From the NCBI RefSeq assembly GCF_013403985.1, contig NZ_JABFDF010000003.1:62001-126000 (forward strand): 64,000 nucleotides of DNA, read 5' to 3'. The notes beneath the pieces are model-generated. The model did not search any database and was not told the origin of the DNA. It saw only the letters and a list, made by a program, of their open reading frames with translations. Position 1 is the first letter of the stretch. Each line of letters starts with the position of its first letter. This DNA comes from Winogradskyella ludwigii. GTDB taxonomy: Bacteria; Bacteroidota; Bacteroidia; Flavobacteriales; Flavobacteriaceae. Of this stretch, positions 53,605 to 61,185 are shown one piece after another. A program made the translations under genes and the position numbers.

Positions 53605-54696
53605 ATGAGCACAACAGAACAGGCTTTAAAAGAACGGATTAAAGAACTCACATGTCTTTATGAGGTATCGTCTATTATTGGTAATACAGATGAGAATCTT
53701 ATAGAAGATACATTAACAGCTGTTGCATTTAGTTTAAAAAAAGCATTTCAGTATTCTGAAGATACAGAGATTGCGATTAGTACAAGTGGGTTTTTAATTT
53801 CAACTTGTAATGTCGTTGAAAACGCAGAAAGTATTCAATCAGAAATAAGTATTTTTAATGAAAACAAAGGACAATTTACGGCTTATTTAAAGCCTTCAAA
53901 TGCTCTTGAAAAGGTGTTTTTAAAGGAAGAACAATTATTATTAGATAATGTTGCTATAAAAATAGGAAGCTTATTAGAACGGATTGAAATTCAGAAAAAT
54001 GAAGCCTCTTTAAAACGACAGATGGAACGTGCAGATCGTTTAGGAATCCTTGGCGAAATTACCGCTGGTATTGCCCATGAAATTAATACACCTTTAGCTA
54101 ATATTTTGGGCTTTGCAGAATTATTAAAAAGTGATTTAGAGGAAAGAAAAGAATCTATAGCTGATATTGATAAAATTATTCAGAATGCCATATTCTCTAG
54201 AGAAGTTGTTAAAAAATTAATGTTTTTTGCTTGCGAAATGCCTCAAGAGAAAAAACGCATTAACATTGTACCAAACATTAAAAATGCAATCAATTTACTA
54301 GATGCTACGTTTAGAAAAGCGCAGGTAAAATATATTGTAAAAATTGAAGAAGAAGAAATGTGGTTGCGAGCAGATCCCATTCAGCTTACACAAATTATTT
54401 TCAATTTATTAATGAATGCCATTTACTTTTCTCCCAAAGAAGGTTTAGTAACTGTAGAAGTCACAACCACTAAAAAAGATATTATTTTAAATATTTTGGA
54501 TGAAGGAAAAGGGTTTGAAATAGACGATTTGGAAAAAATATTTCAACCTTTCTTTACCACAAAACCAACAGGAGATGGTTCTGGTTTAGGGTTAAGTGTG
54601 GTACACGGAATTGTAGCATCACATAAAGGACGGATTGTTGCCCAAAATAATAAAAACAAAGGGGCTATATTTACCATAACACTTCCAAAAGATTGA
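53605..54696 (+). CDS. Sensor histidine kinase, NtrB-like
   Basis: This 363-aa soluble kinase has an N-terminal GAF-like sensory region (about 1-125), a coiled coil, HisKA with His158 in EITAGIAHEINTPLANILG and HATPase_c (NLLMNAIYFS, LDEGKGFEIDD, GDGSGLGLSVVHGIV). It lies 9 nt before a sigma-54-type response regulator and is its cognate partner. The signal is unknown; NtrB-like context near glutamate dehydrogenase suggests nitrogen status. Confidence 0.9.
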   Translation: MSTTEQALKERIKELTCLYEVSSIIGNTDENLIEDTLTAVAFSLKKAFQYSEDTEIAISTSGFLISTCNVVENAESIQSEISIFNENKGQFTAYLKPSNALEKVFLKEEQLLLDNVAIKIGSLLERIEIQKNEASLKRQMERADRLGILGEITAGIAHEINTPLANILGFAELLKSDLEERKESIADIDKIIQNAIFSREVVKKLMFFACEMPQEKKRINIVPNIKNAINLLDATFRKAQVKYIVKIEEEEMWLRADPIQLTQIIFNLLMNAIYFSPKEGLVTVEVTTTKKDIILNILDEGKGFEIDDLEKIFQPFFTTKPTGDGSGLGLSVVHGIVASHKGRIVAQNNKNKGAIFTITLPKD

Positions 54697-54705
54697 TTTT
54701 TAACT

Positions 54706-56034
54706 ATGCAATTACACAAAGAAAACATATTAATTGTTGATGATGACGTAAACATTCTCGAACTGTTACAACGTCATTTGCAATCATGGAATTACCATGT
54801 TTTCAAAGCTATTTCCGTAAAGGAGGCTGTTGTTATTTTGCGAGATACTAAAATCGATTTATTAATTACCGATTTAAAAATGCCAGAAGTAGATGGTTTT
54901 GAACTCATCCAATTTGTATCTGAGCATTACCCAAAATTACCAAAACTAGTAGTAACAGGTTATCCTTCAGTTCAAGACTCGTTATCTGCAATAAAGTCTG
55001 GAGTCGTAGATTATTTAACAAAACCCTTTACTAAAGAAGAGTTAAAATTGGCACTGACTAAGTCTATAAGTAGTCAAGATATTAAAAATGATGACTATAA
55101 GCAATCAACTAATTCTAAGGATAAAGCTTATGGAGAACTTATTGGGAATTCCGAAAAGTTAAATAACGTTATTCAAATTATAGAGCGTGTAAAAGATAAT
55201 AAAGCTACCGTTTTTATAAAAGGAGAAAGTGGTACAGGAAAAGAATTGGTTGCAAGAGCTATTCATTATCAAGGTAAATTCTCTAGAGCACCATTTATTG
55301 CTGTTAATTGTGGTGCCATACCAGAAAACTTATTAGAATCCGAACTATTTGGATATTTGAAAGGTGCTTTTACAGGAGCAGAAACTAATAGAAACGGGTT
55401 TTTTCAGGCAGCAGATGGAGGGACTATTTTTTTAGATGAAATAGGAAACGCTTCGCTTGCTGTACAATCGAGATTATTACGAGTGCTTCAAGAAAAGGAA
55501 GTGGTAAAAGTTGGTGCAACTAAAGCAGAAAAAATTGACATTAGAATTATTGCAGCAACCAATAGCGACCTGCGAGAAATGATTCAGAATAAAACCTTTA
55601 GAGACGATTTATTTTACCGACTAACCGTTGTAGAAATAAACGTTGCACCATTAAGAGAACGTAAAGAGGATATAGAACCTTTGGTAGATAAATTCCTCTT
55701 TAAATATGGGGTAGAGTATAAAGATCGTTTTCTTAAAATAACACCAGACGCGTTAGCTATTTTAAAACGTTACAATTGGCCAGGAAATATTAGAGAATTA
55801 GAAAACGTTATTCAACGTGCTGTAATTATGTGTGACAAAGTTATTGATGTCACACATTTGCCAGAGCATTTAAAATATACGTTATCGTTTTCTTCAGAAA
55901 ATCTTCAACCTTTAAAAGTTATAGAAAAAAAATACATCGAAAAAGTATTGAGAGCTACAGGTAATAATAAAACTAAGGCCGCAGAAATTCTTCAAATAGA
56001 CCGAAAAACTATTCGGCAAAAACTCTCAGAATAG
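54706..56034 (+). CDS. Sigma-54-dependent response regulator, NtrC family
   Basis: This 442-aa protein has a receiver domain (Asp56 in LLITDLKMPEVDGF), a central AAA+ domain with Walker A GESGTGKELVARAIH and the sigma-54 contact loop GAFTGA at residues 220-225, and a C-terminal Fis-type HTH (NNKTKAAEILQIDRKTIRQK). It needs RpoN and binds enhancer-like sites. An imperfect palindrome and a sigma-54 promoter lie immediately downstream, making the next operon its likely target. Confidence 0.94.
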   Translation: MQLHKENILIVDDDVNILELLQRHLQSWNYHVFKAISVKEAVVILRDTKIDLLITDLKMPEVDGFELIQFVSEHYPKLPKLVVTGYPSVQDSLSAIKSGVVDYLTKPFTKEELKLALTKSISSQDIKNDDYKQSTNSKDKAYGELIGNSEKLNNVIQIIERVKDNKATVFIKGESGTGKELVARAIHYQGKFSRAPFIAVNCGAIPENLLESELFGYLKGAFTGAETNRNGFFQAADGGTIFLDEIGNASLAVQSRLLRVLQEKEVVKVGATKAEKIDIRIIAATNSDLREMIQNKTFRDDLFYRLTVVEINVAPLRERKEDIEPLVDKFLFKYGVEYKDRFLKITPDALAILKRYNWPGNIRELENVIQRAVIMCDKVIDVTHLPEHLKYTLSFSSENLQPLKVIEKKYIEKVLRATGNNKTKAAEILQIDRKTIRQKLSE

Positions 56035-56049
56035 CCCTTTTTTTACTGA

Positions 56050-56079
56050 TACAAATTTACTCAACCGGGTAATTTTGTA
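56050..56079. promoter_or_regulatory. Candidate enhancer (UAS) palindrome
   Basis: TACAAATTTACTC and GGGTAATTTTGTA form a 13-bp imperfect inverted repeat (11 of 13 matches) around a 4-nt spacer. The centre is about 122 bp upstream of the sigma-54 -12 element, a normal position for an NtrC-family binding site. Confidence 0.55.
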
Positions 56080-56118
56080 CCACTTCATATATTACTTAAA
56101 TTATATTGATTGTTATTG

Positions 56119-56145
56119 AAACCCTTTATTTATAAGGGTTTTTCT
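56119..56145 (+). terminator. Terminator of the NtrB/NtrC-like operon
   Basis: The stem AAACCCTT/AAGGGTTT with a 7-nt loop is followed by a T-rich tract, 85 nt after the response-regulator stop and before the sigma-54 promoter. Confidence 0.8.
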
Positions 56146-56172
56146 ATTTGTAATAAACAATAGTATTTGTTT

Positions 56173-56187
56173 TGGCACAGCCATTGC
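56173..56187 (+). promoter_or_regulatory. Sigma-54 promoter
   Basis: TGGCACAGCCATTGC matches the -24/-12 consensus TGGCAC-N5-TTGC exactly, with GG and GC 12 nt apart. The predicted start site is near 56199, about 25 nt before the first small ORF. It would be activated by the NtrC-type regulator encoded just upstream. Confidence 0.85.
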
Positions 56188-56223
56188 CTTTTGGTAGGTG
56201 TATAACAGTAATACTTTTTTAAT

Positions 56224-56388
56224 ATGAATCAATTTAATATTTGTCCAAGTTGTATACATCTCCATAATTGTGTGTTAACAGCTCAAAAAGATAAAGTTTG
56301 GTCATGTAGTGAGTTTGATGAAACCCAACCAAGCAACGTCGATTTAATTAAGACAGAACAGCCAAAACGTACACTAGAATTAGTTTAA
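56224..56388 (+). CDS. Small four-Cys protein (54 aa), putative zinc-binding
   Basis: This small ORF (ATG 56224, TAA 56386-56388) encodes a protein with four Cys (NICPSCIHLHNC, then WSCSEFDE), a C-x2-C-x5-C arrangement plus a fourth Cys typical of a small metal site. It is the first gene after the sigma-54 promoter and is followed by a 45-aa ORF and glutamate dehydrogenase. Function unknown; a small regulator or redox/metal protein of nitrogen metabolism is possible. Confidence 0.65.
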   Translation: MNQFNICPSCIHLHNCVLTAQKDKVWSCSEFDETQPSNVDLIKTEQPKRTLELV

Positions 56389-56406
56389 TTTTTTAGAAAT
56401 AGAATT

Positions 56407-56544
56407 ATGATTTATAACGCATTAATGTCAGTGTTTAGGTCTCGCAGTTTAATAGAAAAAAAATCTGTATTGAGATCATCTAGAAGTAAATATATCAATG
56501 AGAAATATCAGGAAAGATCTATAACTAACCGTTATTTTAAATAA
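56407..56544 (+). CDS. Small basic ORF (45 aa)
   Basis: The frame (ATG 56407, TAA 56542-56544) encodes a basic Ser/Arg-rich peptide starting MIYNALMSVFRSRSLIEKKS, with Lys and Arg spread throughout and no Cys. It lies 18 nt after the four-Cys protein and 19 nt before gdh, filling the operon with regular spacing, which argues that it is real. No family recognised. Confidence 0.5.
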   Translation: MIYNALMSVFRSRSLIEKKSVLRSSRSKYINEKYQERSITNRYFK

Positions 56545-56563
56545 GAATTTTAATTATAAATAA

Positions 56564-57868
56564 ATGACAACAATAACTGCGAATTTGAAAAAATCGGCAA
56601 AAAAAATGCCTTTAAAAGGGATGATGGATAACGTGATGGAGCAATTTAATAGTGCTGCAGATCATATTAATTTACATCCTAACATCCGAAAAATTCTAAG
56701 CATCACTAACAATGAAGTTTTGGTAAATTTTCCTGTAAAAATGGATAATGGAGACGTCGAAATCTTTACAGGCTATCGTGTACAACATAATAATGCATTA
56801 GGTCCTTATAAAGGCGGATTGCGTTATCACCCAACTGTAGATTTAGATGCCGCTCGTGCTTTAGCGATGTGGATGACTTGGAAAACTTCATTAGCAGGTT
56901 TGCCTTATGGAGGTGGTAAAGGAGGTATAAAAATAGATCCTTCAAAGTATTCAGAATCAGAATTAGAGCGCATTACAAGACGTTTTACGTTTGCATTGGC
57001 CGATAATATTGGTCCAGAACACGATATACCTGCACCAGATGTTAATACCAACAGCCAAACAATGGCATGGATTGCAGATACTTATATGAGTACAAGACCA
57101 CCTGCACAACGTACTGCAAACCAGCATGTCGTTACAGGTAAGCCAGACGGAAGTGGAGGCTTAGAAGGTAGAGATAGAGCCACAGGATTTGGAGTCTATT
57201 TAACTATTAAGTTTTGGGCAGAGAAAAATAAGGTGAGTTTAGATGACAAAACATTTATTGTACAAGGTTTTGGAAATGTTGGTTATTGGGCGGCACATTT
57301 CTTAGAAAAAGATGGAGCCAAATTAGTAGCTGTACAAGATGCTCATGGAAGTATTAAAAACGCTAAAGGAATAAACGTGGAAGATTTATTTAATTATACT
57401 AAAGTTAACAATGGTAGCATTGTAGATTTTCCAAATTCTAAGTTGGTAGATAAGAAAGACTTCTTCACTTTAGATTGCGATATCTTAATTCCTGCAGCCT
57501 TAGGAAATCAAATTACAAAAGAAAATGCACCAAAAATTAAAGCAAAATTAATTGCAGAAGGTGCTAATGGTCCAACAAATGTAGATGGTGAAGCCATACT
57601 TTTAGAAAGAGGTATCGCTATTATACCAGATATTTTATGTAATTCGGGAGGTGTAATTGGTAGTTATTTTGAATGGTTACAAAACCGAAATGGTGAGATA
57701 TGGCATTTAGAAGAAGTCATGGAAAAACTAAGTAAAAAGCTAAAAGGGTCATTTGATAAAGTCTTCGACTATTCTGAGCGTCAGGCGATAGATATGAGAA
57801 CTGCTGCATTTTGTATCGCTATAGAGCGCATTGAAAAAGCGTATGTGCAAAGAGGAATTTTTCCATAA
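56564..57868 (+). CDS. gdh: Glutamate dehydrogenase
   Basis: This 434-aa Glu/Leu/Phe/Val-type dehydrogenase catalyses reversible deamination of glutamate to 2-oxoglutarate and ammonia. The substrate-binding Lys loop GPYKGGLRYHP and the catalytic Lys region LPYGGGKGGI are present, as is the nucleotide fold (VQGFGNVGYWAAHFLEKDGA). Length fits the 410-450 residue hexameric class. Placement behind a sigma-54 promoter and NtrB/NtrC-like pair ties it to nitrogen control. Confidence 0.94.
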   Translation: MTTITANLKKSAKKMPLKGMMDNVMEQFNSAADHINLHPNIRKILSITNNEVLVNFPVKMDNGDVEIFTGYRVQHNNALGPYKGGLRYHPTVDLDAARALAMWMTWKTSLAGLPYGGGKGGIKIDPSKYSESELERITRRFTFALADNIGPEHDIPAPDVNTNSQTMAWIADTYMSTRPPAQRTANQHVVTGKPDGSGGLEGRDRATGFGVYLTIKFWAEKNKVSLDDKTFIVQGFGNVGYWAAHFLEKDGAKLVAVQDAHGSIKNAKGINVEDLFNYTKVNNGSIVDFPNSKLVDKKDFFTLDCDILIPAALGNQITKENAPKIKAKLIAEGANGPTNVDGEAILLERGIAIIPDILCNSGGVIGSYFEWLQNRNGEIWHLEEVMEKLSKKLKGSFDKVFDYSERQAIDMRTAAFCIAIERIEKAYVQRGIFP

Positions 57869-57886
57869 ATCTATAAAGTATATAAA

Positions 57887-58318
57887 ATGAAATACGGAAG
57901 TATAATTTTAGAAAAGAAAGAATACGTATACTTAAAACGCATACTTAATATATCTGGTTACGCAGGAGATCTCGAAACACAAAAATGCTTAATGTCTCTG
58001 GCCAATGAGCTTAAAACAGCTCATATTGTAGATGAAGACGAAATGCCTAAAGATGTCATAAGATTTAATAGTACAGTTACTTTGGTTTTAGAAAATGGAG
58101 TAGAGAAGGTGCTGCAACTGGTAATTCCTTCAGAAAGAGACATAAAGCAAAGTAAAATTTCAGTGCTAACTCCAATGGGTTCTGCTTTAATTGGCTATTC
58201 TGTAGACGATACTGTTCAGTGGGATTTTCCTTCGGGAAAACAGAATTTCAGTATCATTAATGTCGTACAAGACTGCACTTATAGAGAAACAGAGATTACG
58301 GAACAATTCAAAACCTAA
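57887..58318 (+). CDS. GreA/GreB-related (Rnk-like) protein
   Basis: This 143-aa protein has a C-terminal FKBP-like fold of the GreA/B-Rnk family (LVIPSERDIKQSKISVLTPM, then GSALIGYSVDDTVQWDFPSG) and a short N-terminal helical part without the long Gre coiled coil, as in Rnk. Rnk proteins bind RNA polymerase and modulate nucleotide or stress metabolism. It lies 18 nt after gdh and is the last gene of the sigma-54 operon. Confidence 0.82.
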   Translation: MKYGSIILEKKEYVYLKRILNISGYAGDLETQKCLMSLANELKTAHIVDEDEMPKDVIRFNSTVTLVLENGVEKVLQLVIPSERDIKQSKISVLTPMGSALIGYSVDDTVQWDFPSGKQNFSIINVVQDCTYRETEITEQFKT

Positions 58319-58369
58319 TTTAAGTAATAGGTATTAATTGGATAAATAAACACAATGTAGAGTTTAAAA

Positions 58370-58402
58370 TTCAGCATAGCATAAAATTTTTGTTATGCTG
58401 AA
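58370..58402 (+). terminator. Hairpin after the Rnk-like gene
   Basis: TTCAGCATA and TATGCTGAA form a 9-bp stem around an AT-rich loop. It lies between the Rnk-like gene and the next ORF, but no clear T-run follows, so the call is tentative. Confidence 0.4.
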
Positions 58403-58432
58403 ATAAACGGATACTGTATTAATATTAAAACT

Positions 58433-58855
58433 ATGGATACAACTCATAACACCGAAATATTTCACCATGATTCTGACGTCGATGTCACGCATAAAATCAA
58501 CACTATGGAACTAGATAATTGGATTAACCATTTAAAATATATAAAAAAGGAATTGGTTAATCTAACTAGTATATGCTCGGAAGGTTTTAATGCAAAATTA
58601 GAAGACATTAATGTTGAAGAACGTTTTCAAAAAAAGAAAACCCAAAATAAAATATTGCTAGAAGCACTTATTAAATATTCTAATTCTAGAGTCCATATAG
58701 TGGAGTGTGAAGATACACAATGCGATATGGTATATATAAAAGAACATGAGAGTTACCGTAGAAGCTATTTGTACCATTTGGATAAATACAGAAGGTTAAA
58801 GGATGAATTCTTTAATAAAGTACAAGGAAAGTTTACACTTTTAAAAGTTAATTGA
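58433..58855 (+). CDS. Helical protein, recurrent family (copy 4, divergent)
   Basis: This 140-aa helical protein (MELDNWINHLKYIKKELVNL, then YRRSYLYHLDKYRRLKDEFF) has the W-x-x-x-L-x-x-I/Y-x-x-E-L opening and a terminal F-x-K-V helix resembling the set at 38743 and 49174. It is soluble with three Cys, two of which lie in ECEDTQC. No recognised function. It is closely followed by a second such gene at 58890. Confidence 0.65.
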   Translation: MDTTHNTEIFHHDSDVDVTHKINTMELDNWINHLKYIKKELVNLTSICSEGFNAKLEDINVEERFQKKKTQNKILLEALIKYSNSRVHIVECEDTQCDMVYIKEHESYRRSYLYHLDKYRRLKDEFFNKVQGKFTLLKVN

Positions 58856-58889
58856 TTTTAGATCATTGGACAGAGCTTTAACGTACAAA

Positions 58890-59255
58890 ATGGAATCTTA
58901 CAGAAGATTATCCATTCAAAAAGATTTAGCGGAATTGTGTTCTTGGATCAACAATCTAGAATATTTTAATACAGAGTTAGATAATTTTAAAATTGTAGAA
59001 AAACAACTTTTAAAGGACACCACCATAGCATTAAGTATACAAGCTATACGAAGAAAGAATATTCTTAATATGGCAGCTTTATGCAAATATGAGCAAGAAT
59101 TAAAAGCCGAATATGAGTATGGAAAAACGGACTATGATTTTAGCAGAGCAAAGGTGCATGAGTTAAGACGAGCAAATTACAGTAAGCTTTTAAAGGATTA
59201 CCAACTTTTTAGAAGTCAATTTTATACAGCATTAAAAAGACTTCATCGTAAGTAA
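58890..59255 (+). CDS. Helical protein, recurrent family (copy 5, divergent)
   Basis: This 121-aa protein (DLAELCSWINNLEYFNTELD, then KDYQLFRSQFYTALKRLH) has the same helical layout and opening W-I-x-x-L-x-Y/F pattern as its neighbour at 58433, so the two may be a tandem pair. The open frame extends eight codons upstream to a TTG, and the ATG at 58890 is chosen. The stop at 59253-59255 precedes a 166-nt gap before the USP-like gene. Confidence 0.65.
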   Translation: MESYRRLSIQKDLAELCSWINNLEYFNTELDNFKIVEKQLLKDTTIALSIQAIRRKNILNMAALCKYEQELKAEYEYGKTDYDFSRAKVHELRRANYSKLLKDYQLFRSQFYTALKRLHRK

Positions 59256-59421
59256 TTAGTAAACCTTCAAGTTGATTTTTTAAACTTGTCTAGGACCACA
59301 GCGACACCACAACTTAATAGTAGAGTAGAGTGATTTTTAGTTATTGCATCTGAAGCTGAAACCGCAACTGTTTTCATGGTTATTCTTAAGAGATAAATAT
59401 CAATTTTAAAAGTATAGAAAT

Positions 59422-60252
59422 ATGAAGAAGATTTTAATTCCCACAGACTTTTCAATTAATAGTTTACATACAATAGATTATATCATTGATTTTTTTAAAT
59501 ATGAAGAGTGTCAATTTTACTTTCTTAATAATTACACCTATGATTCTAGTGGCTTAAATGCTATTGAATTACTTCAAGCAGATGATGACTGGTTCGAAAA
59601 ACCAAAAAAAGAATCATTACTGCAATTAGGTAAATTGGTAGAACAACACACGTTGAATTCTAATAACTCAAAGCATGAGTTTAATGCTATTTCCAAATGT
59701 ATAACTCTAGTTGATGGGATAAAAAATAGTATTGAAGAGATCGCTATAGATTTAGTGATTCTTTCTGGTAGCGTAGGGAAATCGATTAGTAAACATAATG
59801 AGAGCATATTAGAAAAAATAAGATCCTGTCCTTTTTTAATTGTGCCACCAAATGCAGCTGTTAGTAATGATGTTTATATAACTATTGCTTCAGATTTTAA
59901 ACAAAAAGTTAATACAATTGAAATTGATAAATTTTGTAAAACGCTAACAAACACAAATTATAAAATAGGAATTTTAGTGCTTGAGGAATCTAACACCTTA
60001 GATATAGATGCAGCTAATAACTTAGAAATATTTACTGCTTACCTAAAGATCTATTCAGGAAAAAAAATAGACATTGAATATATACATTCATCTAAAGAGC
60101 TTAAAAACTATGCGGTTTCTCATCATGATGATATAATATGTGTGATAGACCAAAAACCGAACCTGTTCAGAATAATAGGACTTTATAAATCTAAAGTTAT
60201 TTCTAAAATAGGTCAATTACGTCATAATACGGTTTTAACCATTCATCAATAA
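59422..60252 (+). CDS. Universal stress protein-like protein
   Basis: This 276-aa protein starts like UspA (KKILIPTDFSINSLHTIDYI) and has a second alpha/beta half with VVPPNAAVSNDVYITIASDF-like strands. The first-domain nucleotide loop is degenerate (LSGSVGKSISKHNES instead of G-2x-G-9x-G), so ATP binding is unlikely. It resembles the two-domain USP at 50869, but is more diverged. No regulon palindrome is found upstream. Confidence 0.78.
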   Translation: MKKILIPTDFSINSLHTIDYIIDFFKYEECQFYFLNNYTYDSSGLNAIELLQADDDWFEKPKKESLLQLGKLVEQHTLNSNNSKHEFNAISKCITLVDGIKNSIEEIAIDLVILSGSVGKSISKHNESILEKIRSCPFLIVPPNAAVSNDVYITIASDFKQKVNTIEIDKFCKTLTNTNYKIGILVLEESNTLDIDAANNLEIFTAYLKIYSGKKIDIEYIHSSKELKNYAVSHHDDIICVIDQKPNLFRIIGLYKSKVISKIGQLRHNTVLTIHQ

Positions 60253-60264
60253 AAAAAGAGACTT

Positions 60265-60363
60265 ATGAGTAATCGTAAATATTATAGTATTGCTATTCTC
60301 TTAGGAATTTTAATTATTGTGTTATTGTCTTGGTTGGTACCAGCACCAATTTTTAGTAATTAA
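60265..60363 (+). CDS. Small membrane protein (32 aa)
   Basis: A 32-codon frame (ATG 60265, TAA 60361-60363) encodes a single membrane helix (YYSIAILLGILIIVLLSWLV) preceded by a basic MSNRK. It lies 12 nt after the USP-like gene, so it may be co-translated with it. Small single-helix proteins are often regulators of larger membrane complexes. It is short enough that chance cannot be excluded. Confidence 0.5.
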   Translation: MSNRKYYSIAILLGILIIVLLSWLVPAPIFSN

Positions 60364-60416
60364 AATATAAGTAGAATATATCATTCTAAGATACAAAAAA
60401 GCCTCACTATTTTTTG

Positions 60417-60458
60417 TAATCGCACTAGGATTCGAACCTTGGATAGCCTGCTTAGAAG
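60417..60458 (-). tRNA. 3' fragment of tRNA-Arg(UCU)
   Basis: On the minus strand the 42-nt fragment holds an anticodon loop CTTCTAA (anticodon TCT), the 3' anticodon stem GCAGG, the variable loop, the T arm with GGTTCGAATCC and the 3' acceptor strand TGCGATT plus discriminator A. The 5' half (D arm and 5' anticodon stem) is absent, and the T stem has one mismatch. It is a broken tRNA, not a working gene, of the kind left by integration at a tRNA 3' end. Confidence 0.8.
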
Positions 60459-60620
60459 ACCAAAAAACTGACTAGTTTTATTAGTAATATTGTTTGTAAA
60501 TAATTGATTTTGTGTTGTTTATTTGGGGTTTTAAATTGTTTGATATCAATTGTACTCAAACAAAAGTGTACGTAAAGTATGCGTGATTTTTACTGCTTAT
60601 ATATTTAAAGTTACGGAGAA
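60459..60620. other. AT-rich spacer between the tRNA fragment and integrase remnant
   Basis: About 160 nt with no coding potential and no recognisable site except AT-rich runs. It corresponds to the attachment-site side of an integrated element and the leader of the integrase remnant. Confidence 0.35.
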
Positions 60621-60988
60621 ATGGCACGAGCAAAATTAATTTTGGATACTAGTACTAAGTCAAAAACTGCGAATGAAGGGTTGTTTCCAATCCAAGGGTA
60701 AAGTTTCATAAGATTACAGGAACTTTTTTAACTGAATTTGAGATAGAACTTTAGTCAATAGGAAATTCTAAAAATGGTATAAGGTCATACGCTAGAGCAA
60801 TTAGAGCTATTTATTATAGTGCAATTAAAGAAGATGTATTTATAAATATCTTTTTTATAGTTACAAAATTCCATTTACAGCGAGAACAAAAAAAAGCATT
60901 ATCTAGAGAAAAAATAATTGCTATTCGAAATTTGAAGAAAACAATTCTCTGTGGTTATAAAATTTCAAAACCTTATAATCATTTTTAG
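60621..60988 (+). pseudogene. Degenerate tyrosine recombinase (integrase) remnant
   Basis: The start MARAKLILDTSTKSK matches the arm-binding N-terminus of Bacteroidota tyrosine integrases, but the frame ends after 27 codons. A second frame continues FHKITGTFLTEFEIEL, then a TAG, then SIGNSKNGIRSYARAIRAIY and AIKEDVFIN. A further frameshift precedes KKALSREKIIAIRNLKK. These are the core-binding segments of the family, while the catalytic R-H-R-Y region is missing. It is therefore an inactive, internally deleted relic next to the tRNA fragment. Confidence 0.75.
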
Positions 60989-61151
60989 GAGTAGTCCTTG
61001 GTTAACCAAAAAATAAATCTTTTTTTTTATTTTTAATAAAAAAAGTAAGATTTTTCGTTAAAAAGCATAATAAAATCGTTAAATAAATCATTTCACAAGA
61101 AATGAGTATGTTTTTGGGTCAAAAAAGCAAAGCGCAATCGTTTTAAATGCT

Positions 61152-61159
61152 TATTTTTG
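61152..61159 (+). promoter_or_regulatory. Probable -7 box for the secreted protein gene
   Basis: TATTTTTG matches TAnnTTTG, 26 nt before the ATG at 61186. No convincing -33 element was found. The rest of the gap 60989-61185 holds only AT-rich sequence. Confidence 0.4.
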
Positions 61160-61185
61160 TTAAATCTTATAAATCTACTTATATT

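Noticed and set aside
59267..59377. Minus-strand 36-aa frame (MKTVAVSASDAITKNHSTLL...)
   Set aside because: It has no promoter, no neighbour on that strand and only a short frame between two plus-strand genes; it may be chance, though a small protein is not excluded.
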